Source: Allodiplogaster sudhausi
Taxonomy: Eukaryota; Nematoda; Chromadorea; Rhabditida; Diplogasteridae
Reading direction: 5' to 3'
DNA length: 64,000 bases
Assembly: GCA_945643635.1 (NCBI GenBank)
Contig: CALZFC010000035.1
Location: 3,736,501 to 3,800,500, forward strand
Below the pieces are notes generated by a model, which saw only the letters and a list, made by a program, of their open reading frames with translations, searched no databases and was not told the origin of the DNA. This document shows, one piece after another, positions 36,318 to 49,541 of the stretch. A program made the translations under genes and the position numbers. How positions within the stretch are numbered: the first letter of the stretch is position 1; each line of letters begins with the position of its first letter.

Positions 36318-38914
36318 ATGCTCTTCTTGATGGCGACATGTGGCAAGAAGAAGAGGGGGGCAGCAGGGGCGCGACCGCCCGCGGGCACCCCGACTGCAGT
36401 TGTCGTCGTTCCAGCGTCCTCTAAGATCCCCGGTCCGCATGGGCAAGCCATTTTGGGCGTAGTTTAAAATAAAAATAAAATATATATGCATATTTTTTTA
36501 AAATTTGTCTTCCAGAGATCAAGACAGCTCGCGCGGCTCGACTTCAATTTGAACTGAAGGAAAAGAGAAAGAAGCGAGCAGAATCTCGCGCCTTTCGCCG
36601 CATGAGCCCTAGAGGTTTTGAACGTGACGATTGGGTTCGGATCGCAATCGTTTTATAACTATCGATTGATTTCGATACACCAGTCTTCAAGTACATATGC
36701 AAATGGAAAATAACCAGCTTTTCGATGCTAGTAAATGAGTGCGAAATGCATATGTACATTTTATATGTATGCGAATCATAACAGTAAAAGATTATAATAT
36801 TTTGGTGGTTCTCTTAATATATGCATATTGTCTGTCCTTGAATATAAGAGTATTAATCATTATATAATTTTATTTAAAGTAATTTTGAAAAAAAAAATAA
36901 TTTATAGGTAAGATACGTCACATGATCACGACTCACCCTACGCATTTCTACTACCAGATGTTCAAGGACGCAATGGCGAATCCGTCAGTAGAATGAGCGA
37001 TCTGATTTTTTGTGACAGAATAAGAAGCAATTATTGACTGGGGGCTAGTTTAGAGAAACGATGATTAATGTATTCGGAAGAGAATATGGTACATTTGTTT
37101 TGTTGTTGCAGGAAGAGCCTGAGGCGCTCCATGTGGGAGTTCATGCGGATGCCGAAGGTCTGCTCTGCTCTGGAATCTTGAGGGCGATGTTTCACGTCGC
37201 ATTTCAATCTCTTTTCAATCAGAGACAACTTCCTCTGCACATTCACAGGCTGAAGAGGGCGCGAAAGACACGAGCTGCGTGCTCTTCCTCCGCGAGCTTG
37301 TCAAAAAATTCGAGAGACACGTCGTCATTCTCACCAAGGCGCAGGTTCCAAGTGGATCGAGGACATTAGGATATGGATAAAACCTCTTTCATCATTATCC
37401 AAAAGAGTTGTGCGATTTAAATAAGTAAAAAAGAATAAAAGATAAATATTGAGGGAATTGATCGCCTCTTCGCCAATGGAAAGTCCGAGTGCGGCGAATT
37501 CACCCTGCATTGTAAGGTTGGTGTCGGGCGATGCCTTCTTCCTCTTGGTGGCCGAGTGGGTTGTAGGCGCGACTGGGATGCAAGAGGTGCGGGTTCTCTG
37601 CCTTCACAGGACGAGGAACGCACCAATGGCGAGTTCGTTTCGTCGCTATGCCTTCAGCGTGTCGCCATCTGCACGAAAGAGGGCAAGAAGATATGCCATG
37701 TGCAGGTCGTGAACTACGCGCTCTTCCTCGATCAATACCGAATTGACAGCTTCACGGTTCGTTTATATGACCACGCCCACCCGTACCGTCATATCGGGCA
37801 CGCCCATTATTCGACCCGTTCTTATTCGACACGACAATACGTTCATGGCCACTTCCAATCTTATTTGGCCGCTTGACCTTCTCGTCAAACATTCCGATTT
37901 CCGATTTGACTAACTGAGCTCAGAAATTATTTTAAAGACATCTTGATAATAATGCACATTGAAAATTTATGAATAATTCTTCCTTGAGATGTTGCTGTGT
38001 GAATTGCTGCTGGCGATGTTCCATCCTGTGAGGAAGGCAGCGATCTTCGTAGCAGACTCGGAGGTGGAAGTGGCGCGGGTCGCCTTTTGCTACCTGGTCC
38101 TCCACCTGGTCATGTTCGGCTACCAGTCACTGATGGAGCCCTGCCAGCTTATGGTGAGATGTATGACCGTAAATTGGTTTCTGGTGAGATTAATGACCGT
38201 AAGTTGGTTTCTGGTGAGATGGATGACCGTAAGTTGGTTTCTGGTGAGATGGATAACCGTAAATTAGTTTCTGGTGAGATTGATGACCGTAAATTAGATA
38301 TCTGCCCTCTACCAAAGACATTCAAATAATGTAAGAGAAATATCATTTTATGAGACATATGTAAGATAGTGTCAACTAGAATAATGGCCCCCTAATCTAT
38401 TCAGCGACGCGCCCTCGACCGAAGCATTGCGATCTCCAAGGGAACGTTCCAGCCAGTGGTGAGTGGTTGTCTCTTTTTTGCACAATTTATTAGAGACGAT
38501 TTCTTAATGCCATAGGATTTTATACTTAATTTATATATGTAATGAATTGCAGGACTTGAAGGCGTGCCTCGTCGCGTTGCTCGAGTGTTGCCTCTTCAAG
38601 GAGAAGATGTTTGAGAGAAACAACGAGCACGTTCCAAAGATGGTCTTTGAGAAGCGAAAGATCGTCCAGAAGTATATTGCCGAGCTGGACAAGGACAGGT
38701 GTGGATATCGGTCTCTCACTCTAACTCTCTGTCTCTCTCTCACTCACTCACTCTCTGTCTGTCTCTCGCTCACTCTCTATCTCTCTGTCTTTCTCTCTTT
38801 CTCTCGCTTTCTCTCTCTCTCTCGTCTCCTACTGGAAGTTCCAATTTAAGACACAACGTGTGGCTCAGCGCCAAGTCCGGCCTCGAGCCGCCATGCAAGT
38901 CCAAGGTCCTCTGA
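36318..38914 (+). CDS. Unidentified multi-exon gene, helical protein
   Basis: Phase-consistent exons: 36318-36458 (hydrophobic start MLFLMATCGKKKRGAAGARP), 36518 onward (basic ARLQFELKEKRKKRAESRAF), 37225-37344 (CVLFLRELVKKFERHVVILT), 37454-37516, 37610-37705 or to 37756, 37989-38153 (MLLCELLLAMFHPVRKAAIF), 38405-38458, 38553-38698 (DLKACLVALLECCLFKEKMF) and 38851-38914, ending KSKVL-stop. The last five joins are unambiguous. Between 36518 and 37225 two alternative exon chains (around 36951-37000 and 37112-37157) both keep phase, so the N-terminal half is provisional and might be a separate gene. Leucine-rich amphipathic segments suggest an all-helical fold; I recognise no family. A truncated copy lies in the left inverted arm. 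Confidence 0.55.
38153..38310. repeat. 30-base minisatellite that includes the splice donor
   Basis: Five copies of a 30-base unit (ATGACCGTAAATTGGTTTCT then GGTGAGAT). The first GGTGAGAT is the donor of exon 37989-38153, so the unit repeats a donor-like G|GTGAGAT every 30 bases. The tract is open in more than one frame. Confidence 0.8.
38705..38825. repeat. (CT)n tract
   Basis: CT/CTGT-rich tract filling the last intron of the gene at 36318-38914; inverted-arm counterpart of 26900-27080. Confidence 0.85.
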
Positions 38915-40804
38915 TGACTTCAAGACGTCCCGCTTCGTCTTTATCCCCCCCCCCTCTTTTATAAACACGGTTTGAATTAAACTCAGCTGAAAATGAATAA
39001 TCCACATTTAAAAAACACTTTGTTAAGAATATTTAGAGAGTTGTTCTAGAAGGAAGATACAGATGGAAAAAAAACAAAAAGAAAATACAGAAATGTCCAA
39101 GGAAAATAGGACCCAGAAAACAGTTCGTGGGTATAACAGAGAGAGAGAGAGAGAGAGAACAAAGGATAGATCAACCTACACACGGAGAATCTAGGGGAAA
39201 GCCGGGTAATACTTGAGAGACAGAAGGAAGAAAAGCTGGTAAGCCCAAGAGGAAGTTGGACAGAAAGCGAAAAGCCCGGGGGGTATCACACGATAGAGAC
39301 AGCGAGGGAATGAGAAGTGAGAGGTGGCGACGGTACCAGGAGCTAACGACGGGATCACACTTTTTCAACAGTTACTACGATTTACTCCCAAACAACAATC
39401 AACCCAACATTAATATCGCATTGTTTAACTCCTCAATCTTTTTGGCCCTTTGAGACGCTTAAGATACACTTGTATCATGTGCAAAATGAGTTCTAATAAA
39501 TACATAAGACGTAGAGCGAAACAAGAGGAACCCTCTCGAGCCAAGTAAAGAAGCTGAATTCGGTGAGGAACGAACTACATATTACCTTTTTGCTTGCTTT
39601 GCTGCAATGACTTGTGAGGATTAGGTTATAGTGGAAGGGGCGGAGCTTCTGAGCTGTTCAAAGAAATGTGGGGTCACAATTGAATCATCATCGAGAGGCT
39701 GCGAATTGACTTTGAATTAGTTTCTTTTTTCTTGGCTCATACCGAGGGTAGCCAGGCGAATAACGTGTTTTTTGGGCCTTTTTCAAGACAGTTTTGGGAC
39801 TGATAATGCAAAATTATATTCAATTGTATAGTTTTTTTTCTTATATCAGCTCTGGTAGTGAAAAGGCATCATTGGTGAGTGTGAGAATGGCATAGCGGCG
39901 GGGTGAGCGAAACGGGGTGGAGCGTAAATTAAAAGGGGCGGGGCGTGAGCGATGGAGGAGTGATCCGTACTTCCGACTTTGGCTACTTGATATGTGGCTT
40001 GACCTTCATGAGGATCGGGGCATCTCGTTTCTCGTCTTGAAACGGAGAAAAGAATTAATATAATAAATGTATCGGATATGTTAATTATGGCTTTTTTGTT
40101 GAAAAATTGCTCTAGTTCATTGAGAAACGTTGTTAGTTGTCGTCCATTTAGCAATGCAGAAATATATTTTTTTGATTACATTTTCGATGCATATTTACTG
40201 GCTCACAGGCAGAACGCTCTATCATAGTCACTGTTATGTTCTTGTGTTACACAATTCATTCTGCTTTAAAATGTTTTAACCTATCTCAACTTGAATGATT
40301 TAGGTGGGAATTGGTTTAGCTACGTCCGAAAAGCTGATTATTTAAATACTTGAGGACTATGAATTTCACTATCGTGTTCTACGTAAAATTTTAGTGAATT
40401 TACCCCACAATCCATTCTGCTTTAAAATGTTTTAACCTATCTCAACTTGGATTTCAAAACTCAGAACTGGCCTTCCCCCCCCCTACCTCCATGCAAACTT
40501 GTTCGTGGACCCACATCACTTGTTTTTTTTTCAACTGCCTCCACATACTAATTTATTCACCGACAGATAACCATCCCATTACATTTTCAATTAGATATAC
40601 AAACAGCTCTTTAACGTTCCGTTGGAACGCAAGGGAGAGTGGGGAATAGAATGAGAGAGAATTGAACGAAAGATGGGAAGTAGCAGAGAATAGAAAGAAA
40701 GATGGCAAATAAGGAGAAAAGAAGAGATGGGAAAGAAGAAGAAGGAAAGTAGAGCGAACTTGTCTTCTGACGATGAGACAAGAAAGCATACCTTGACGAG
40801 AGGG

Positions 40805-41116
40805 TCGTTGAGCGCGAGGTAGTACCAGAGTCCATCGGACTTCTTTGGTAATTCTGGAGATCTCCCTCGGAGCGGTCCAGAGAGACGTAGACCACTTTTT
40901 AATTCTCTTTTAATTCTTTATATCTTCCAGCTCCGCATGGAAATCCTGAAAACGGCTCTGACTCTACGCCACTCTGACATCTCTATTTCACCTTGAGAAC
41001 GGGAGTGAACCCTCGGCAGGGAGGACACCAGTGAGCAGAGAAGTAGATGCCAACAATCCCTCCCTCGAGGACAGCCCCGGTCGCCTCTCCCCTCCGTTCT
41101 TAAGCAGCTTGGCTCC
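40805..41116 (-). pseudogene. Nucleoredoxin-like thioredoxin-fold gene, frameshifted
   Basis: The minus strand encodes IVGIYFSAHWCPPCRGFTPV, the WCPPC redox centre of nucleoredoxin/tryparedoxin proteins. This is followed by DFHAELED after an intron, and VVYVSLDRSEGDLQNYQ then KKSDGLWYYLALNDPLVK. Two frame changes interrupt it: two extra bases (AG) after KLLKNGGE near 41090, and one base missing in an A run between LQNYQ and KKSDG near 40850. The downstream half (usual giPtL segment) was not found. It may be a pseudogene; alternatively both lesions are indel errors, since one falls in a homopolymer and one in a dinucleotide. If functional it would be a cytosolic disulphide reductase. Confidence 0.65.
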
Positions 41117-41728
41117 AGTTCGGCCTTATTCACAACACTGCGAGTGCTATCGATGCACTTATTTTCTGGACATACGGAAGATTGGAAGCAAGGACTACGC
41201 AAAGCGTTCAAGACGAGAGCGCATAAACAACGTGAGACAAAAGACGGCACAGTGCCAGTTTTAGCCACGCCCTCCAACACATTTTCCTCGACACACCTCC
41301 ATACCTGAACAACACCCATTAGAATTTGTTCGCTTTAAACTCTCTCAATGACTTAATTAGAAGCATATTCTTCACAAAAATATACTAACACCTTGGACTT
41401 CGTTTAATTCCCACCCAATGGGACCATAGAGTAGAGTTGGAATGACCCACACATATTGCTCACATCAACAAGTTGCCCAACAAACCCCTATTCCAATGCT
41501 TACTTAAACAAATGACCCTGCAGAGTGCATAGTACAATCAGCGGCTTTGAAAGAGACGAGAATAGAAGACTCCAGTTCGTGGTGTGAGTCACATTTAACG
41601 AAGTGAACACAAATTACGAAATGTTGAACATGGTAGATGAAACCAAGAGAAGAAAATGTAAGAGAGCAAAGAGAGCATGGCTCCTGAAAAAAGATTGGAA
41701 ATGTCTTGCACACTTCTTGACAATCTGC

Positions 41729-43237
<1,509 letters not shown>

Positions 43238-43744
43238 CTTCTGCTGTCTCCTGTATACAACAAAGCGAGTGAAGCACTTCAAGCTAGATCATTCACGATG
43301 CAAGTAAGCGATTGGCAGGATTGGAATAGTACGGGAGAAGTGGAGAGTGTATGGAGTTGAGAGGCGAGGCGGCGTGTTCCTTCTCCTCCTCCCGCCACAT
43401 GTGATTCTAGAGCAAATGCGAGCGGAGGTACTACGCTATTTGATGACTGACACGACTGCATAACAAAATTTCGTGATGCCGTAGATAGAAATATGATCGA
43501 AGTAAAAATATTATACGAAAGAAGGTGGGCCAGAGCATCTGCTTGGTAGAAGCAGAATGAAACGACTGAATGAGGCAGAAGTGCAGTGTCCGCTAAAAGA
43601 GACATGGAAACTGTTAATGAGAAGATGAGGTGCTGAGGCGTAGGAGAAAATTGGAGGAACAGCAGAGGAGAGAAGGGAGCCGGAAGAGTGGTACCGCGGC
43701 GCTTTCCCGCATCTCATGCAGTGCTTGCTCTCGCCACCCTACTC

Positions 43745-43775
43745 GCTCTCTCTCTCTCACACACACACACACACA
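43745..43775. repeat. (CT)n-(CA)n microsatellite
   Basis: CT repeat passing into a CA repeat, upstream of the Atg8 gene. Confidence 0.85.
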
Positions 43776-44149
43776 TTCTCCACCTCTCACTTTCTCTCCA
43801 TCTCCTCTCTTATGTGGCTGACATACGAACAACGCGAAAGTACTCATTCCAAGCGCCCAGTGGCCGCCTTATCGCCTGGCGACGGCACCACAGACATGAC
43901 ACTCTCACGTGCACCATCACAGGTAATTGTAATATTCATAAGGTCTGAGCTAGCAGAACGGCAGAACTACACAAGGTTCTCAACAAGCAGCAAGAATAGG
44001 CAAAAGCAAAACAGACAGAACAGAGCCCTGTTCTGTTGCTGAAACAACCAGCATGATGTGATGAGAGCACACTCAATCGAAGATCTCATGATCTCAATCG
44101 ATGATCCGATGATCTGATGAAGATATCAGCACTTGTTTCGACTAGATTC

Positions 44150-44300
44150 TTTCCGCGTTCGGACAGTTCGTGCTATGCTACTACAACCAGCAGCCATGAA
44201 AAAACTTCCTTCGTGAAACAACACTGTCTTTTCATAGTGCATACCTGTTCGTTTAGAATACGCATCTGGGGTATTCTGTACGAGCTGGTCAAACCAGCGT
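44150..44300 (+). pseudogene. Relic of the last two exons of a CAP D-type gene
   Basis: CGTTCGGACAGTTCGTGCTA (frame FGQFVLCYYN) and, after a short intron ending TTTAG, IRIWGILYELV with the stop codon lost. It matches CAP D exons 5 and 6. It lies just 3' of the convergent CAP C, so it marks the far end of another duplicated unit. Confidence 0.7.
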
Positions 44301-44668
44301 CAAGTGTATTGCATTTCCATAATGCTAAACGAAGCCATATAGTTCAAAAACGGCTGAAAATTACTCGTTGGGTACTCATAGGAATAGGGCATAGGGCAGA
44401 GACATAGGGCAGCCGCGCGCCCTGACTGCCGTATAGTTCATTATCCAAACAAAACGGCCAAGGTCACTTCAATGTGCTAGAATTAAAACTTCACGTTGTC
44501 ATGGAATTCCCTTTGGAAACTAGCATAAACCATTGCTGCACAGTAAATACAACGAGACGTAGAATAGTTTATTCAGAACAGTTGCTTGGTGTTTAGTGTT
44601 TAGTGCATAGCGGAAAGAGGTCGCGCCAAAAATGAAAAGAAGTTGTGTCATTCCATGGCGTGTCCGAA

Positions 44669-46134
44669 TCATGCAGTCTCGTAGAGATCGCCTCTCACAC
44701 GGCGACCGCTACAAAAGAAAAGAGAAATGAGTTGAGGGCGCTCTTGAAGCTATAATTCTCTATTACAATTCAGAACCACTTCAGCCGGCCAAAACGCAAG
44801 TCCGAACTGACCCGTTCTTGTAGTGGCAGACAATGAACATGAATTCGTGTTCGCAGTACTTGACGGCGCAGCCAATCTTGCTGTTTCTACTCGCGATAAT
44901 CTGTTGTGCAAAAAGTGGACATTACAGATCGTTTTCGTTCTATTCTTCTTCTTTTGGCGCCTGTTCGTCTATTGCATTGGGGGCTAATACGTGGCAATCG
45001 CCCTTAAAAGTAGGACGATCTAGGAATGATTTTTAATGCAGGTTAGAATTGCCCTTATTCTCGAGTGCTGTTTCGCAGTTTGCACATACGAGATGTGTGG
45101 AAATATTACTCGCATATGATAGCCTCGCATACTCTCATGATGATCGCTCGCCTTTAAAATCATGTACATGTGCATTGCAACCGCTACTCTGTCCAACGTC
45201 CCTGTTGTTCGCAATTACTATCTTCCAGCTCTTCCCTACCTCGACAGCGTGGATAGGTCCAGAAAGGGCGACTTTCCGGCTGTAATAGATGCCCTCCATC
45301 CTGGAACTGGTTCGCCCACGCAGCCGCTGCCAGTTCTCCGAGGCCATCCGTCTTTGTCTGAGCAAAGAGATAAGGACCGACTTATTAAGAAGGTTTACAG
45401 GAGTCATGCAAAAGAGTAGAATGACAAGACATTGTAAAAAAGAAATCCATGACCACCTCGTTGGTCTTGAAGACAAAGAAGTTTTCGTCGAAGTCCCTGT
45501 TCGTGCCCATAAGTTTGGGTGCTTTGTTGCAGGTGTTAGCGTTGAACTGCGCGCTATCCGCTAGTTCGCAATCCCATGTCTGGAAAAGAAATAAGAAGTT
45601 TTTGGTTTGGGGAATCGGTGCGACGGGCTTCGGGAGGCCTAACGAACAACATACATATATGATTATATACATACATACAACTTCACAATTCTCTGCATGA
45701 CAAGAAAGGAAGAAATAAAGAAAAAGGGAAGAAAGAAATGAAATGACCAGTGGTTGCAGCGGATTCTTGGCCTTTGGCAACAGCTTGCCACCCTTTGTGA
45801 GGTAGGTGCCGTTCGAAATCATCTCGCGTTGCTCATTATGGAACACGACAACGGCCTTCGCTTCCGAGTCGGGCATCCCCTTCGTGCATGACTGCGCTGA
45901 TACGACTACTGAAATAAGAAGTTTGAAAGTTTGCAAGTTTATTCCACAATCAGGGACTGGGTAAAGGCAACGGCAAGATCAATGGCATCGGCATTCTCAT
46001 CCAAGTAGTGAAAAAAATTTTCGCTTTGTTTACTGACTAAATGTATGAAGCATAAGTAAAAATAAAATAATTTTCCTTTCAATTGCCTTACCAGCGGTCA
46101 ACGCAAGGACAGCGACCACGAATGCTGCTTGCAT
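44669..46134 (-). pseudogene. CAP-domain gene C, frameshift in exon 4
   Basis: Exons 46092-46134, 45748-45908, 45457-45579, 45240-45357, 44812-44900 and 44669-44708. Signal MQAAFVVAVLALTA and CAP motifs VVVFHNEQREMISNGTYL, TWDCELADSAQFNANTC, FDENFFVFK, SKIGCAVKYC and VRGDLYETA are intact. Exon 4 is 118 bases against 126 in A and B: after QFQD near 45300 the frame shifts, although SRKVALSGPIHAVE is still readable in the new frame. Elsewhere every splice site is preserved, so decay is recent or the eight-base difference is an assembly error. A TATA-like box is retained. Confidence 0.85.
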
Positions 46135-46196
46135 TTTGCTTATTGTTCCGGAAAGATTCGGCTGTCTCCGAATGACTCAACCGAACAGTCCAATGC

Positions 46197-46203
46197 CTTT
46201 ATA
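46197..46203 (-). promoter_or_regulatory. TATA-like box, CAP C
   Basis: TATAAAG on the minus strand in the context CATTGTATAAAGGC, 63 bases upstream of the ATG at 46134. Confidence 0.55.
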
Positions 46204-46880
46204 CAATGCTTTAGTGCACTCTTAGTGCCAGTTCTTCACTCTACGTTCGAAATCCCGAAATGTTTGCGCAGCAGCCGCACTGCCGCCTCTCTCATTTCCA
46301 TTACCTTATTTTATTTTTCATGATGGCCATAGCTCACTATTTCGATAATTCGTTCAATATCTTTCTATATCTCTCTCATTCCCTCTCTCTCTCTCTTTCT
46401 CTATCCCTCTCTTTACTTCTGGAAGAGATCGAACCGGACAGCTTCGTGGACCGATCAATCAGCGCTCCAAGTTTCGTCTACATCGAGTAACGCTGAATTG
46501 CCAACGTCTATGAAGTATTTTTCTGATCTACAGCTAATATCGTTCAGTTGTTGTTAAAATGCTCCAAATAAATCAAAACAAATAATGAGTGCTTGTGATG
46601 CTTGAAGTAGACATTGAAAGAAGATTGAAAGAAATTCAGATGAATTGATAAAGCCTAGACAACACGACAGATTTGGTACATGCTACATACAGTGTTGGAA
46701 TTTATCTTTCTTTTCTCGATGCGAATTACACTGTGCTTTGATGAGAAAGGTTTTGGATCGAGTGTATTTCAGTCTGTTCCAAATTGGCGCTTCTGAACGT
46801 TTGCATAAGCCATAACGGGTGCGTTCGTCCTTATGACGTTCAGCGTCTACTCGTGTTTGTGCAGCTTATGAAGGCTGCCT

Positions 46881-46922
<42 letters not shown>

Positions 46923-47218
46923 ACTCCTTTCACTATCACTTTTCTCGCTTTCTCTCTCCCCCTTCCTCTATCTTTCTCTCACTCACTCCTTTCTCTTCCG
47001 CTCTTCTTTCTCTTCTCTCTCTCCCCTTTATTACTTCCACGTCTGGTCCTATAAGAAGAAGCAGCGTTAATAGACAATGTGCAATCTCTGTGGCGCCTGA
47101 TTCAGCTCTTTTCATGACGTGCTTCTAATTGCCATAAAAGCACACAAATATGTTCGGAATAAATGGGGCATATCTCCCATGATGGAATGTCACTCGGCCT
47201 TTCACATCTGCTCAAAGA

Positions 47219-48730
47219 ATGCACAGTGCTCTCGTGGCAGCGCTCTCACTTGTTGTAGGTATGAAGGTATATTTAAAGGAACTATCCATGGTGTTTAAAA
47301 GCCGCTTGTGCAGAACTAACGTTTGAATTCCCGCATGATATTGCAAAAAGTTTTGGCGGTATGCTAGCACAGTATCCATCACTGAAAACTAGACTTTGTG
47401 AGGCTTTTTCTCTCTGCCTCTCTTCTCTCTCTTGAATCTCCAGCACGGCTTGCCGCTTCCCATCTAGTTTTCACCTTCTTTCTGGTAGAATGAGGGTGTT
47501 TCAAGGGGTGATGACGTCACTCCCTAAGTTCTACAGCACGGTGTTAGGAAAATGCGGTTTTCATCCTCAAGCCCGATTTAGGACACATTCTCACTTTTCC
47601 TAACGATGTTTCTAGTAGGACCTGATAGTATTAACAAAAAGTTTAGCAACATTGTAATCTCCATGGACAGGTCCTTTAAGATATTTATATAATATATTTA
47701 AGTATTTATTTATTTATTTTGAAGGAAGTAACGTTTACAAGCTTTATTGGCATGACAGCGCCAATCGTAATTGTCTAGCAAAATTGAATGCTTGGGTGGT
47801 GTACTCGCGTTTCAGCTGCGGCTGCTCAGTCGTGCCCTGGCTACATTCCCGCAGCCGAGGAACGCGTTCTCCTCGACGCCCACAACAACCTGCGTGCCAC
47901 AGTTTCGGCGGGCACATTCGTCGCAAAGGGCAAGAAAATGCCAGCGGCCAAGACGCCGATTACACCCTTGGTGAGCGAGAGTTGAAGGACATTGATTTGC
48001 TAGCATTCTCTGTCCTGAGGTTCTATAAACAGTGTTTGAAAGTCCATGCTGGTTTTCATGGGTAGGTTCGTCGACGTTTTAATGTAGTGGTCAGAGCTGC
48101 ACGCTGGCCCAAATTTTTCGGGCCGGCCAAAATCTCGGCCGTTTTAGGGCCCTGGAATTTTAGGCCCGGCCGGCCCGGACCCTCGAATTTTGGACCCGGC
48201 CGGCCCGATTTTTTTTTTTAAATTTTCCGATTCCAATTTTTAATTCGTCATTTTCGTAGCCAACCTTTTTTTCTTTTAACTTCCCGTTCAAAAGGCTTCT
48301 CATTTATTTCATTCTGAAGCGGAATACGACTCCTGAACTGTAAAATTACTCGTGATCAATAAGAGTTCAGTCGGTCATGAGCAATACATTTGCGAAAAAT
48401 GGGCCCTAGCGGTCCCTAGGTTGGGCCCGGCCCCCTCTAGGGCCTTGGAAATTTGGGCCCGGGCCGCGTGCAGGTCTGGTAGTGGTTGATCATAAACCAC
48501 GATTTGTCATACTATTCGCTGACAATAATATTAACCTCTTTTTCGTCTCCATTCTACTTACCATCACACAATTTACGTATGTACATTGTTCACTGCAACA
48601 AGCAGTCATGAAACGGACACATTCCAGTTTCCACACTTGTGAAAAAAATTGTTCATTTTCATTTTACCTGCCTGTTCTTTCAGAAGACGCATCTGGGAAA
48701 TCTCAAGTAGCCGGCTACTAACCATCGCAA
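47219..48730 (+). pseudogene. CAP-domain gene F, missing middle exons
   Basis: Exon 1 (47219-47258, MHSALVAALSLVV) and exon 2 (47816-47970, RVLLDAHNNLRATVSAGTFV and KGKKMPAAKTPITPL) are intact and joined in phase. Exons 3-5 are absent. A hAT-type element sits at 48092-48478, and a remnant of exon 6 begins at 48684 (AGACGCATCTGGGAAATCTC) with a one-base deletion that removes the stop. It is divergent to CAP C, about 1.1 kb apart, as E is to B. Confidence 0.8.
48092..48478. mobile_element. hAT-type non-autonomous element
   Basis: A 387-base element with ends CAGAGCTGCACGCTGGCCC and, in complement, CAGACCTGCACGCGGCCCGG, rich in GGCCCGG repeats. It is flanked by the 8-base duplication GTAGTGGT (48084-48091 and 48479-48486). 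CAG-starting inverted ends with an 8-base duplication are typical of hAT elements. No coding sequence. Confidence 0.85.
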
Positions 48731-49541
48731 GCAACCCTGAGTATTTTTACATTTTCATAATACTGAATAATAAAGCCCTAAGCAATTCAGTAAGGAAAAC
48801 ATATTCCAATGTACAAAAGCTGTGGATGTGCCCATAGGCTCCTGAATTCTTGGCAGCGTCCTTTTGTCCAAGTGTGGGAGGCGTCTCCTTGATGATTTCG
48901 TAGACCAGTCGCAGAAGACAGTCCCTGCATATTCTGAGGCACTTCTATTACATCACTAATACAACCGTGATTTCCCTCGTATTCTGCAGTATGTTTGCTT
49001 CAGGGCTTCCTCCTCAAACGAAGTTTTTTAGTGCTGCAACAAAATTCATTAACGAATAATGTAAACGGCCACAAGAAATGACGACCAATCCTTCCACTCT
49101 AACCATACGCCATGGCCACTCAGAGAGACAAGGATGAAGGAGGAAGACCGCCATGATTAGACAAGCATTAAGGCGGAAATGAGACGCGAAAAGTCAAGTA
49201 AACCAGGATAGGTAGGAAGTAAGGCATAAATTACATGGAATTTGGTCGCAGCGAGAGATAGAGAATGCAAGAGAGAAGAAAGAAAAGACAAGGTGAATAA
49301 ATGATAAATATTATGCCATAAGGCATATGCATACAACGAGTAGTGATTAAAGGAACAAGAAAAAAATAGAACAAGTACTCTAAATCTCGCAATGATTAGC
49401 ATGAATTAACATTAGCAGGTGAAATTGGCATGGTTATTTTCTTATAATTAGCAAAGTGGAACTAGATTTACGGGACATTTACGGGAGGAGAGATGAAAGG
49501 AAACTCGTTGACATTGCTCATGCTTCTTGTTCAATCTCAGC

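Larger units (their letters stand above)
35440..40180. repeat. Right arm of the large inverted duplication (interrupted)
   Basis: 35440-35850 and 38840-40180 match the left arm in reverse orientation. 35850-38700 has no left-arm counterpart and holds the exons of the gene at 36318-38914. Confidence 0.75.

Noticed and set aside
43279..43847. Minus- and plus-strand frames upstream of Atg8
   Set aside because: Overlap a CT/CA microsatellite and show no splice structure or motif.
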